Shown here piece by piece: positions 17,976-27,304 of a stretch of 42,087 nt of DNA. The position numbers and the translations under genes are program-made. The stretch comes from a virus. Numbering within the stretch: the first letter of the stretch is position 1; the number at the start of each line of letters is the position of its first letter. The DNA is taken from the IMG/VR virus record IMGVR_UViG_3300008110_000394, positions 1-42,087 of that record; one strand, written 5' to 3'. The notes beneath the pieces were generated by a model that saw nothing but the letters and a program-made list of their open reading frames with translations, was not told the origin of the DNA and did no database searches.

Positions 17976-20900
17976 GTTATTTGCCATATTTAGTTGGAAA
18001 GACAATAAGAGGACAATCTTCAGGAATACGTGCAAAAATAGATGGAGTTTTAGATTATACTAACTCAGAAAGATCATTAAATACTCTTTATATAAATTAC
18101 TTAAGTTCAGATTACGCTAATAGTAAATTTGAGGGATTTATAAACGGTGAAGTTTTAATATTAGAGAGTGGATTAGAAGAAGAAAATGTACTTGAAGATT
18201 CTCAAATAATTATTAGACCAGAAGAAGGATTTGCTATAACAGACCAAAGTAATTGTAATGCTACTGGATCTGCTGTTTCAATTAGTAAAGGTGTATATTA
18301 CTTAAGAGGGCACTTTGTCTATGTAGACGATGAAACAATTTTATTAGATCAGTATGCAAATAATGGAAGTTATAAAGTAGGACTTAAAATAATAGAAAAT
18401 ATTGTAAGTGCGGATGAAGATCCGGATTTACTTGATAATGCTCAAGGATACCAAAATTATTCGGCTCCTGGATCTGATAGACTTCAGATAAACGCATTTT
18501 TAGCAAAAGTTCCATTGGATTTAGATAATCCTTTGGATTTTGTTGAATTAGTTCAAGTAAGACAAGGAGTTTTAGTATCATTAAGGAATGACCCAAGATA
18601 TAGTGAAATAGCAAAAGAATTTGCCAGGAGAACTTACGAAGAGTCTGGAGATTACTACGTAAAACCACCAATCATCACTTTAAATGAGTCATTGAATGAC
18701 TTTATGGGTAATGAGGGGATTTTTTCAGAGGGTCAAACAACATATAATAATAATACGCCTGCAGATGATCTAGGAATTTATCAAGTATCCGCATTAAAAG
18801 CAATAGTTCAAGGATTTTCTGTAGAAACAATCAGTCCAACTTTTATAGATTTCCAAAAACCAAGAGATACCAATACTTTAGATTCTCAAGGAGTAAATTA
18901 TGTAACTGGACCAACATTTACTGTTAATAGAGTGAATGGAAATCCAATTTTAGGAATTTCTACTTCATATTATATAAGTTTAAGAGATTCTAGAGTTGGA
19001 ACATCATTAATCGCTCCTGGTAAGGAAATTGGTGTTGCTAGAGTATATGATTTTGCCCTCGAAAGTGGTTCATATGAATCCTCTACTCCAAATGCAAATG
19101 AGTGGGATTTATCTTTATATGACATTCAAACATATACAGAAATAACTCTTAATGAACCAATAACTTTATCGAGACCAACTCAAGTCAAAGGAAAATCTAG
19201 TGGATCAACTGGATTTCTTAGATATGATGTAACAAATTCTCCTACAATTACACTTTATAATACTAAAGGAAAATTTGCTAATGGAGAAAGATTTATATTT
19301 GATGGAATAGAAAATACGAGAGTTTCTATTGCAGTTACCGATTATGGTCTGGAAAGTGTAAAGTCAGTTTATGCTTCTGCTACTGGAATTGGATTTACAT
19401 TTACTGCGGACGTAAAACAAAGACCTGTATATTCAGGTAATTATGCTAATGTAACAGCTGCAGTTGCTGGAGTAAGCACTGTTACTGCTCCTGGGGTAAA
19501 ATTTGCAGAAATTGCTTCGATTGGAGATATTATTTCCTATAGTAATCCTGGGTTCTCTGATATTACTTATTCGGTAATAACCCAAGTAAATCCAACTTCA
19601 TTGAGAATTTCTGGTGTAACTACAGTTTCTGGAGTATGTTCTGGAGCATTACCAACAAGTTCAATTAATATCAGTGACTTCAAAATTTTAAAGTCTGGAC
19701 TACAAAGATCTACAGATAATACTTTATATACGACTTTACCTAAAAAATATGTATCTTCTGTAGATTTAAGTGGATCTTTACTTACTATTAGAAAGCAATT
19801 TGATGTAACTATTACTTCAAATTCAACTCAAACAATAATTGCGGGAGATGGTGAGACATTTTTACCATTTGACGAAGAGAGATATTCATTATCTATTAAT
19901 GGAACAATAGAAGTATTGACTGAAGATAGATTAGTATTTTCAAATGGTTCAACAGAACTAACAATAAGAGGTCTACAAACTGCATCTGGAACTGGGAAAC
20001 TTATTGCAACTTTAACTGACAGCAAAGTAGAGTCAAAAGTAAAAACAAGAAATAGAATTGAATATATTGTTGTAGATAAGTCAATTTACAATTATTCTGG
20101 AATAGGAACTCAAACTTCTAATGATGGACTTACATTTGGAAATTTTGCATATGGAACTAGAGTTCAAGATGAAGAAATTTGTTTGCTAAGACCAGATGTA
20201 ATAAAAATTTATGGTATATATGAATCAAATTCTACATCAGATCCGATTCTTCCAAGAATTACTATTTCTGCATTAACTGGTCCGACAACAAAAACTTCAG
20301 ACTTATTCATTGGAGAAAAAGTAATAGGTCAAAGTAGCAATTCAATTGCAATTTATTGCGAAAGAGTCAATGACTCACAGATAACTTTTACTAGTTTAAA
20401 TGGTAAATCTTTCGAAATTGGAGAGCAAATTAAATTTGAAGAATCTGGAATAACTGGGTTTATTTCAGAATTTATTCCTGGAGATAGAAATATCACATCG
20501 AATTTTATCCTAGATAATGGACAAAAAGATACAATTTACGATTATTCCAAGATAGTAAGAAGACCAGAATTTAGACCACCAACTAGAAGAATAAAAATTA
20601 TTTTGGAGTCTTCTTCAATACCAAATTCGGATACTGGAGATATTCTTACTGTAAATTCATATGATCAATTTGATTATTGTGATATTCCCAGTATTAATGG
20701 TATTAGAGTTAGTGATTTAATTGATATTAGACCAAGAGTATCTAATATACAAGTATCTGCTTCTACATTTTCTCCATTTGAATTTTTTGGTAGAATTTTT
20801 AATTATTCATCAAACAAAGTTCTTGCTTCTGATGAAGCAATAACATTAGGTTTTTCTTATTACCTACCAAGAATTGATAAAATATTCATTACTAAAGAAG

Positions 20901-23554
20901 GAACATTTCAACTCAGAAAGGGTGAACCCGCAGATAATCCTAATCCCCCAGTTTCTACAGATAGCGGTTTAGAAATAGCGACTATCACTCTTCCCCCATA
21001 TCTTTGCAATGTTAATGACGCTACAATTAATTTAACGGAACATAAAAGATATAGGATGTCCGACATAAGGACTCTTGAGAACAGAATTAAAAATCTTGAG
21101 TATTATACTTCACTAACCTTATTAGAGAGCGATACATCAAGTTTACAAATTCAAGATGCTAATGGACTGAATAGATTTAAATCTGGATTTTTTGTTGATG
21201 ATTTTAAATCTACAACTTCTCAGAAAAAAGTAACTTATGTAAAAAATAGTATAGATGTAAATAATTCGGAACTTAGACCAGCTCCATTTACAACAGCATT
21301 AGATCTTATTATAGGATCTAAGTCTTTAGTTGGTATTGGGTCTACTGTTAATCCAAATGTGGATTTATCTACAGCAAACGATTTAATAGCAAATAACATT
21401 AAAAAATCTGGGCAGATAGTAACATTATCTTTCGATGAGGTTGAAGTAATAAGACAACCATATTCTACTAGAGTTGAACCCGTAGCTTCATATAGATCTC
21501 CATTTTATGGTGGAACAATTCAATTATATCCATCTTCTGATGTTTGGGTAGATCAAGTTAGAATACAGGCAAATGTAACACAGATTCAAGGCAATTTAAC
21601 TGAAACTAAATCTCAAATTTCTATTGGAGATTTGGACAAACAAACTGGATTTAGTCCCGTCATTTGGGGTGCTTGGGAAACTGTATGGACTGGACAAACT
21701 AAAGATACTAAAACTAGAGTATTCGATGAAGGATTTTTAACTTTCCAAGAAGTAACAGATACTATTACCAGAACTGGAACATCGACTAGAACTGGAACTA
21801 GATCTATAACCAGAGATAGTTTTGAAACGGTTTCTTATGGAGATAGAGTAATAAGCACTGAATTGACTCCATTTATGAGGTCTAGAAATATTGAATTTAC
21901 AGCAAAGAGATTAAAACCCTCCACAAGATTGTATCCATTTTTTGATGGATTACGTGTTTCAGAATATGTAATTCCAAAACTCCTTGAAATTACTATGACT
22001 AGTGGAACATTCTCTGTAGGAGAGACTGTTATTGGATCAGTCAACACATCCGAAGGTAAATTCACATCCAATGCAGCATCATTAACACTAGCAATAGATC
22101 CAAGAATTAAATTTAGAGTTGCAGCACCAAATCACAAATATGGACCATATAATGCTCCAACTGATACATATAATTTAAATCCATATACAAGATTAGATAC
22201 ATTAGGATCACAATATTCCCAAACGTCAACCATATTGAATGTAGATACTTATAGTTTATCTACTTATGCTGTAGGATCATTTTATGGGTGGGTAAAATCT
22301 GGAATGCAATTGATTGGACAGACAAGTGGAGCAGTAGCAGTTATAACTGATGTTAAACTAATTTCCGATGATAAAGGAACTTTAACTGGATCATTCTGGA
22401 TACCAAATCCAAATGTACCTGTATTCCCATCGTTCAAAACTGGAAGTAAAATATTTAAATTGACCAGCAGCGAGACTAACACACAAATAGAGGGGATAGC
22501 TACAACTGGAGCAGAAGAACGATTCGTCTCTGATGGTAGAGTAGATACTGTACAAGAAAATGTAATTTCAATAAGAACGGTAAGAGTAGAAACTCAAACT
22601 GTAACTGATAATATATCCGCTTCTCAAACTCAATCTCCTGTTGTAACTAAAACTCTTATTGCGGATAGAACTCCCCCACCACCACCGCCAATTCCAATTG
22701 GAGATCCGTTACCATCAACACAGGATCCAATACCAGCACCAGGCGGCGGCGATGGAGGCGGTGCCCCTGGTGGTGGCGGGGGTGGAGATGGTCCAGTATT
22801 CCCTAGAGGTGAAGAGGAAACCGAAGAAACTCCTACACCTACACCTACAAGCACAACTGAACCTCCCGTAACGACATCACCATCACCATCAAAAACAAGA
22901 ACTAAAAAACCTAATGACAAAGTTTCTGTTGGATTTGTTAATGCGAACGGAAATTCTGTAACAAATAAACTTGGTTTAAAACCAGGAACTTCTGTTCCTG
23001 TTAATTTGGTAAATGGAAAAGCATTTGGTTTCTATGTAGCAACTTTAGGTAAAGATAAAGCAGAAAAACTTTGGAGACAAAATAATTTAAAAGTAACTCC
23101 AAACGATAGAGCAACTTCTGGATTAGCAAATGGATTATTCCCAATTACTAAAAAAGGATATAAAGAACTGGATATAACACCCCGTCCAAAGGGACAAATA
23201 TCTACCGCAAATTCTGGAGTTGGAATTATAAATGCGGTATCAAACTTGAATCCTAATGCTAATTCAATTGAGGCGATAAAGCTTACTAGACAGCAAGGAT
23301 ACGGTGTAAAACGTTCCGATACATATGGACCAGCTGGTGCTAATGTTACAATCGGAAATGCCTACAGAAGTCAACCTAAACCGCAACCACAAAATAACAA
23401 TAACAATAGAGGGGCAAATAAAAATCCTCAGAATAATCCCCCACCACAAAGAAATAACCCACCACCACCAAATAACAGTGGAGGAAATAGCAATTCAGGA
23501 AATAACAGAGGTAATAACGACAGAAATAAAGATAATAGGAAAAATAGAAGATAA
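17942..23554 (+). CDS. DUF4815-type large virion structural protein, start disrupted (1870 aa)
   Basis: The open frame begins just after a TAA (17936-17938). Its first possible start, TTG 17942, lacks a ribosome binding site and falls inside the domain, so this is the body of the protein whose true N-terminus is the 17856 fragment. Order of parts: a DUF4815-like domain (residues 1 to ~250), long beta-rich regions, a conserved helical segment TLENRIKNLEYYTSL with NGLNRFKSGFFVDDF (~1043-1097), a block LTPFMRSRNIEF followed by LKPSTRLYPFFDG (~1310-1345), then proline, glycine and TP-rich linkers (~1575-1645), a small folded region, and an Asn/Arg-rich basic tail (~1810-1870). It sits where T4 has 9-12 and is probably a peripheral baseplate or fibre-network protein. 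In relatives I recall the PLAQSF-type domain following in the same chain; here it is the next gene. Confidence 0.8.
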   Translation: MQDNYLGIPIISYLPYLVGKTIRGQSSGIRAKIDGVLDYTNSERSLNTLYINYLSSDYANSKFEGFINGEVLILESGLEEENVLEDSQIIIRPEEGFAITDQSNCNATGSAVSISKGVYYLRGHFVYVDDETILLDQYANNGSYKVGLKIIENIVSADEDPDLLDNAQGYQNYSAPGSDRLQINAFLAKVPLDLDNPLDFVELVQVRQGVLVSLRNDPRYSEIAKEFARRTYEESGDYYVKPPIITLNESLNDFMGNEGIFSEGQTTYNNNTPADDLGIYQVSALKAIVQGFSVETISPTFIDFQKPRDTNTLDSQGVNYVTGPTFTVNRVNGNPILGISTSYYISLRDSRVGTSLIAPGKEIGVARVYDFALESGSYESSTPNANEWDLSLYDIQTYTEITLNEPITLSRPTQVKGKSSGSTGFLRYDVTNSPTITLYNTKGKFANGERFIFDGIENTRVSIAVTDYGLESVKSVYASATGIGFTFTADVKQRPVYSGNYANVTAAVAGVSTVTAPGVKFAEIASIGDIISYSNPGFSDITYSVITQVNPTSLRISGVTTVSGVCSGALPTSSINISDFKILKSGLQRSTDNTLYTTLPKKYVSSVDLSGSLLTIRKQFDVTITSNSTQTIIAGDGETFLPFDEERYSLSINGTIEVLTEDRLVFSNGSTELTIRGLQTASGTGKLIATLTDSKVESKVKTRNRIEYIVVDKSIYNYSGIGTQTSNDGLTFGNFAYGTRVQDEEICLLRPDVIKIYGIYESNSTSDPILPRITISALTGPTTKTSDLFIGEKVIGQSSNSIAIYCERVNDSQITFTSLNGKSFEIGEQIKFEESGITGFISEFIPGDRNITSNFILDNGQKDTIYDYSKIVRRPEFRPPTRRIKIILESSSIPNSDTGDILTVNSYDQFDYCDIPSINGIRVSDLIDIRPRVSNIQVSASTFSPFEFFGRIFNYSSNKVLASDEAITLGFSYYLPRIDKIFITKEGTFQLRKGEPADNPNPPVSTDSGLEIATITLPPYLCNVNDATINLTEHKRYRMSDIRTLENRIKNLEYYTSLTLLESDTSSLQIQDANGLNRFKSGFFVDDFKSTTSQKKVTYVKNSIDVNNSELRPAPFTTALDLIIGSKSLVGIGSTVNPNVDLSTANDLIANNIKKSGQIVTLSFDEVEVIRQPYSTRVEPVASYRSPFYGGTIQLYPSSDVWVDQVRIQANVTQIQGNLTETKSQISIGDLDKQTGFSPVIWGAWETVWTGQTKDTKTRVFDEGFLTFQEVTDTITRTGTSTRTGTRSITRDSFETVSYGDRVISTELTPFMRSRNIEFTAKRLKPSTRLYPFFDGLRVSEYVIPKLLEITMTSGTFSVGETVIGSVNTSEGKFTSNAASLTLAIDPRIKFRVAAPNHKYGPYNAPTDTYNLNPYTRLDTLGSQYSQTSTILNVDTYSLSTYAVGSFYGWVKSGMQLIGQTSGAVAVITDVKLISDDKGTLTGSFWIPNPNVPVFPSFKTGSKIFKLTSSETNTQIEGIATTGAEERFVSDGRVDTVQENVISIRTVRVETQTVTDNISASQTQSPVVTKTLIADRTPPPPPPIPIGDPLPSTQDPIPAPGGGDGGGAPGGGGGGDGPVFPRGEEETEETPTPTPTSTTEPPVTTSPSPSKTRTKKPNDKVSVGFVNANGNSVTNKLGLKPGTSVPVNLVNGKAFGFYVATLGKDKAEKLWRQNNLKVTPNDRATSGLANGLFPITKKGYKELDITPRPKGQISTANSGVGIINAVSNLNPNANSIEAIKLTRQQGYGVKRSDTYGPAGANVTIGNAYRSQPKPQPQNNNNNRGANKNPQNNPPPQRNNPPPPNNSGGNSNSGNNRGNNDRNKDNRKNRR
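22660..22890 (+). repeat. proline / glycine / TP-rich low-complexity linker block
   Basis: A poly-proline run (PPPPPPIPIGD), a glycine-rich stretch (GGGDGGGAPGGGGGGDG) and a Thr-Pro repeat (TPTPTPTST, later SPSPSKTRTKK) follow one another. The DNA becomes abruptly GC-rich (GGCGGCGGCGATGGAGGCGG) in otherwise AT-rich surroundings. This looks like a flexible inter-domain linker separating the virion-bound body from the C-terminal region. Confidence 0.85.
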
Positions 23555-23565
23555 CAAAATAAAAA

Positions 23566-23573
23566 CTAAATAA
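23566..23573 (+). promoter_or_regulatory. late promoter box before the 825-aa gene
   Basis: CTAAATAA, the CTAAATA type of late box that I recall from cyanophages, lies 12 bases after the previous stop and 48 bases before the next ATG. It would allow the split-off C-terminal-type protein to be made separately from the disrupted upstream gene. Chance matches are possible in AT-rich DNA. Confidence 0.4.
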
Positions 23574-23620
23574 TATACAATGAACAAATAATTGCAATTC
23601 CTACTTTAAAAATATAAGAA

Positions 23621-26098
23621 ATGAAAATAACGGATCCATTAGCACAATCATTTTACGTTGAAGCAGAGAGTGGTATTTTTGTAACTTCTGTTGATTTGTA
23701 TTTTTATAGTAAGGATATACAACTTCCAGTTACTGTTCAATTACGTCCAGTAAAGTATGGAAACCCAACTTCAGAAGTGTATCCTTTTAGTGAAGTTGTA
23801 TTAGATCCAAATGAAGTTTATATTTCGGAAACTGGAACTATTCCAACTACAGTATATTTTCAATCTCCAGTCTATCTTGCTGGAGGACAATTCCATTCTA
23901 TAGCAATTCTTTCTGCTTCTCCAGATTATTCTGTATGGATTAGTAGGCTTGGTGAATTTGATACAAATCCAGCAAATATTTTAGAATCCCAAAAAGTATT
24001 AGTTAGTAAGCAACCATCATCTGGTTCACTATTTAAATCTCAAAATGGATCTACGTGGACTGCTAGCCAATTTGAAGACTTAAAGTTTAATCTTTATAGA
24101 GCAAACTTTAGATCAAATGGAAATATAAACTTTTATAATTCGGAATTACAAGAAGGAAACGAACAGATTGCAACATTACCTAGAGATCCTTTAATTTTAT
24201 CTTCAAGAAAAATAAGAGTTGGTCTGGGAACAACCTTGGCAGAATCCCAATTACCAAGTTTAGGAAATAAAATTATACAATCTACAAATAATTCATCTGG
24301 AACATTTGTTGGATATGCTGGTTCTGGAGTTGGAAATCTTAATATTATAAATGCTGGAATAGGATATACTCCATCATCATCTAGTAGTTTATTTACTAAT
24401 GTAAATTTAAGATCTATAACTGGTGATGGAAGTGGTGCAACTGCAGATATAACCATTTCTAGTGGTGTGGCAGTTGCAGCGACATTTAGATCTGGTGGAT
24501 CTGGATATAAAATTGGAGATGTTTTGACTGCTCCGATAGTTGGAATATCATCTTTAGGTAGAAATTTAAGATTATCGGTTACCTCTCTTTCTGGAATAAA
24601 TGAAATTATTATTGACCAAGTTCAGGGAGATTTTGTAACTGGGGTAGGAAAAACTATTAGATATATTAATAATGTTGGGATTGCAACAGATTTAAAAAAT
24701 ACTGGGGCAAATGTTTTAGCCGATACTATTACAACAGTATCCGATGGTTTGCATATAAAGGTTAAGCATAGAAATCATGGGATGCATTTTTCAACTAATA
24801 AAGTTGAATTATCTGAAGTTGAACCCGATTTAAATCCAGTTAAATTGACTTCAACCTTATCTTCAACATCAAACACTTCTATAGATGTATCAAGCGTAAG
24901 TGGATTTGAGTTATTTGAAAATGTTGGAGTGGGAACCACTAATCCTGGATATGCTTTAATTGGGGATGAAATAATTTCCTATACTGGAACTGTATCTGGT
25001 GCAACTCCCCAATTAATAGGAATAACAAGATCAATTGATGGAACTAAATCTTTAGAATATCCAGTTGGAACTTTTGTATATAAGTATGAATTGGGATCTG
25101 TTTCTTTGAGAAGAATTAATAAAGTTCACAACTTCGTGGACGTTACCGTTCCCGATCCCATAGATTTGGACTATTATACTATAAAGTTAGATACTTCAAC
25201 AAATGGTTTAGATAGATCTATTGGAACATTTTTCCCTAAACTATATTTAAATCAAGAAAAATCTTGTGGTGGATCAATAGTAAAATCTACTCAAAATATT
25301 CAATACGAAATAATAACTCCAGTAATACAAACATTGAACTTAGTTGGAACTAATATTAGTGCTTCAGCAAGAACTGTTTCTGGAACAAGTGTTGATGGAA
25401 CTGAAGCATCATTTGCAGACAAAGGATTTGAATCCATTAATTTAAATAATTCTAATTATTTGACCTCTCCTAGATTAATTTGCTCAAAAATTAATGAAAA
25501 TGAAAAACTTACAAATTTACCTGGAAATAAATCTTTAACTTTGAATTTAGAATTAAATACTAGCAATTCTTATGTTTCCCCAGTAATTGATTTGGATAGA
25601 ACTTCAGTAATTTTAACTACTAATAGAATTAATAGTCCAATTGAAAATTATGTTACTGATAATAGAGTAGCTTCATTAGAAGAAGATCCAAGTGCATTTG
25701 TATACGCAACAAATGCTATTTCTTTGGAGACACCAGCAACTTCAATTAAAGTTATTGTTTCTGCATATGTTAATACTTATAGTGATGTTCGAGCATTTTT
25801 TGCTCTACTGAAGGATCCAGAAGAAAGTCCAATATACTATCCATTCCCAGGTTATGATAATCTGACAGCAGATGGAACAATTATAGATTTAGCGGCAAAT
25901 AATGGAAAACCAGATAAGTTGTATTCTAAAGTTGATTCTTTGGGATTTAATAGTAAAGATTTAACTTTCCGCGATTTGGAATTCACTATCGACAAGTTAT
26001 CTCCATTTAGATATTTTAGTGTTAAACTTATTGGTACTTCAACAACACAAGTGTATCCACCAAGATTTAAACAACTTAGAATAATCGCACTTGCATAA
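23621..26098 (+). CDS. virion structural protein with PLAQSF-type N-terminal domain (825 aa)
   Basis: The N-terminus (ITDPLAQSFYVEAESGIFVTS, then VDLYFYSKD and LPVTVQLRPVKYG) is a domain that I recall as the C-terminal part of DUF4815-type proteins in many T4-like phages. Next come a GxGY-type repeat with GDGSGATADIT and SGGSGYKIGDVL (~240-305), and a module like that in the giant protein (VSGFELFENVG, GDEIISYTG, IGITRSIDGT; ~420-480). Last is a C-terminal beta domain with ALLKDPEESPIYYPFPGYDNL (~730-760) and a final LSPFRYFSVKL plus PPRFKQLRIIALA segment. The start ATG 23621 has no good Shine-Dalgarno. It probably forms a baseplate-periphery complex with the preceding protein. It ends one base before the next small gene. 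Confidence 0.85.
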   Translation: MKITDPLAQSFYVEAESGIFVTSVDLYFYSKDIQLPVTVQLRPVKYGNPTSEVYPFSEVVLDPNEVYISETGTIPTTVYFQSPVYLAGGQFHSIAILSASPDYSVWISRLGEFDTNPANILESQKVLVSKQPSSGSLFKSQNGSTWTASQFEDLKFNLYRANFRSNGNINFYNSELQEGNEQIATLPRDPLILSSRKIRVGLGTTLAESQLPSLGNKIIQSTNNSSGTFVGYAGSGVGNLNIINAGIGYTPSSSSSLFTNVNLRSITGDGSGATADITISSGVAVAATFRSGGSGYKIGDVLTAPIVGISSLGRNLRLSVTSLSGINEIIIDQVQGDFVTGVGKTIRYINNVGIATDLKNTGANVLADTITTVSDGLHIKVKHRNHGMHFSTNKVELSEVEPDLNPVKLTSTLSSTSNTSIDVSSVSGFELFENVGVGTTNPGYALIGDEIISYTGTVSGATPQLIGITRSIDGTKSLEYPVGTFVYKYELGSVSLRRINKVHNFVDVTVPDPIDLDYYTIKLDTSTNGLDRSIGTFFPKLYLNQEKSCGGSIVKSTQNIQYEIITPVIQTLNLVGTNISASARTVSGTSVDGTEASFADKGFESINLNNSNYLTSPRLICSKINENEKLTNLPGNKSLTLNLELNTSNSYVSPVIDLDRTSVILTTNRINSPIENYVTDNRVASLEEDPSAFVYATNAISLETPATSIKVIVSAYVNTYSDVRAFFALLKDPEESPIYYPFPGYDNLTADGTIIDLAANNGKPDKLYSKVDSLGFNSKDLTFRDLEFTIDKLSPFRYFSVKLIGTSTTQVYPPRFKQLRIIALA

Positions 26099-26099
26099 T

Positions 26100-26309
26100 A
26101 TGAATATTAATAAAGTTGAAGGTCACCCAAACTATATAAGGGATGAAAATACTAAAGCAGTTATTAATACAAATTACAATGAATATCAAAATTATATCCT
26201 AGCAAGAGAAGCAAAAGAAAGGGAGAAAGAAAGAATATTAAATATTGAAATTGAAATAGATGAAATTAAAAAATCTATTAAATCCATTATGGAGTTACTA
26301 AGTAAATGA
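26100..26309 (+). CDS. small conserved structural-cluster protein (69 aa)
   Basis: A 69-residue protein starting MNINKVEGHPNYIRDENTKA, with a C-terminal charged helix (AREAKEREKERIL, then EIEIDEIKKSIKSIMELLSK) that is likely a coiled coil. I prefer ATG 26100 over the in-frame TTG 26091 because it begins right after the previous stop and gives the conserved start that I recall from other cyanophages (VEGHPN, then RD, then AIINT). It overlaps the next gene by four bases. A coiled-coil adaptor or chaperone for the tail proteins is plausible; function unknown. Confidence 0.75.
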   Translation: MNINKVEGHPNYIRDENTKAVINTNYNEYQNYILAREAKEREKERILNIEIEIDEIKKSIKSIMELLSK

Positions 26310-26470
26310 ATCCCGATAAAATAAATTTAGAAAATATTGGAAAAATGTTTGAGTATGAGAAAATTTCAAGAGAAATAGATAGTATAAGTGATATTGATCA
26401 AATTAAAAATATTGCAAAATCTTACGTTAAATTATACTTTAAACAACAAGAAGTTATAGCAGGACTATAA
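26306..26470 (+). CDS. small helical protein (54 aa) between tail and neck genes
   Basis: A 54-residue protein beginning MNPDKINLENIGKMFEYEK, whose ATG overlaps the previous stop (AAATGA) and whose own TAA overlaps the gp13 ATG (TAATG). It is almost entirely helical by eye: FEYEKISREIDSI, then DQIKNIAKSYVKLYFKQQEV. The tight overlaps on both sides make a real gene very likely although it is short. I recall similar proteins just upstream of gp13 in cyanophages; no function is known to me. Confidence 0.75.
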   Translation: MNPDKINLENIGKMFEYEKISREIDSISDIDQIKNIAKSYVKLYFKQQEVIAGL

Positions 26471-27300
26471 TGGCACAACCATCTACAAGACAAGAATTAA
26501 TTGATTACTGCTTGAGAAAACTGGGAGCACCAGTTTTGGAGATCAATGTTGCTCAAGAGCAAATTGAAGATCTAGTAGATGATGCTATACAATTATTCCA
26601 AGAGCGTCATTTTGATGGCGTATATCAAACTTATTTGAAATATCAAGTAACACAACAGGATATTGATAGAGGAAAGGCGAAGGGATTAACTGGTGTTGGT
26701 GTTTCAACTACATCTGCATCATCCTCTATTGGGACTTTTAATTTTTATGAAAATAGCAATTACATACAAGTTCCCCCTCATGTAATTGGAATTAATAAAA
26801 TAATGCAATTTGAAGGATCGAATTCAATTTCAAGTGGAATGTTTAGCATTAAATATCAATTATTTTTAAATGATATTTACTACTGGGGATCTACAGAATT
26901 ATTAACATATTCTATGGTAAAAACTTACCTTGAAGATATTAATTGGTTATTAACTACACAAAAACAAATAAGATTTAATAAGAGACAGGATAGATTATAT
27001 CTAGATATAGATTGGTCTAGTTTAAGAGTTGGAGAGTATATAATAATTGATTGCTATAGGATGCTAGATCCGTCTGATTATGGAAGAGTTTGGAACGATT
27101 CTTTCTTAAAACCATATATAACTGCATTGATAAAAAGACAGTGGGGGCAAAATTTAATTAAGTTCCAAGGAGTAAAACTTCCTGGTGGAGTCGAGTTAAA
27201 TGGAAGGCAAATTTATGATGACGGACAAAAAGAAATAGAAGCAATATTGGATAAAATGTCCTCTACATATGAACTTCCACCATTAGATATGATAGGATAA
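26470..27300 (+). CDS. gp13: neck protein gp13
   Basis: A 276-residue protein (T4 gp13: 309). The N-terminus TRQELIDYCLRKLGAPVLEI followed by QEQIEDLVDDAIQLFQERHFDGV is the hallmark of gp13 in T4-like phages, and the helical head-tail adaptor character is clear. The central part has YIQVPPHVIGINKIMQF and the C-terminal part has DPSDYGRVWNDSFLKPYITAL, then IKRQWGQNLIKF. gp13 and gp14 form the neck that seals the filled head and receives the tail. It is followed four bases later by gp14, as in T4. Confidence 0.95.
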   Translation: MAQPSTRQELIDYCLRKLGAPVLEINVAQEQIEDLVDDAIQLFQERHFDGVYQTYLKYQVTQQDIDRGKAKGLTGVGVSTTSASSSIGTFNFYENSNYIQVPPHVIGINKIMQFEGSNSISSGMFSIKYQLFLNDIYYWGSTELLTYSMVKTYLEDINWLLTTQKQIRFNKRQDRLYLDIDWSSLRVGEYIIIDCYRMLDPSDYGRVWNDSFLKPYITALIKRQWGQNLIKFQGVKLPGGVELNGRQIYDDGQKEIEAILDKMSSTYELPPLDMIG

Positions 27301-27304
27301 ACAT

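Noticed and set aside
22630-22920. Minus-strand Gly/Pro/Ser-rich open frame
   Set aside because: Shadow of the low-complexity linker of the 1870-aa protein; no ribosome binding site and all real genes are on the + strand.
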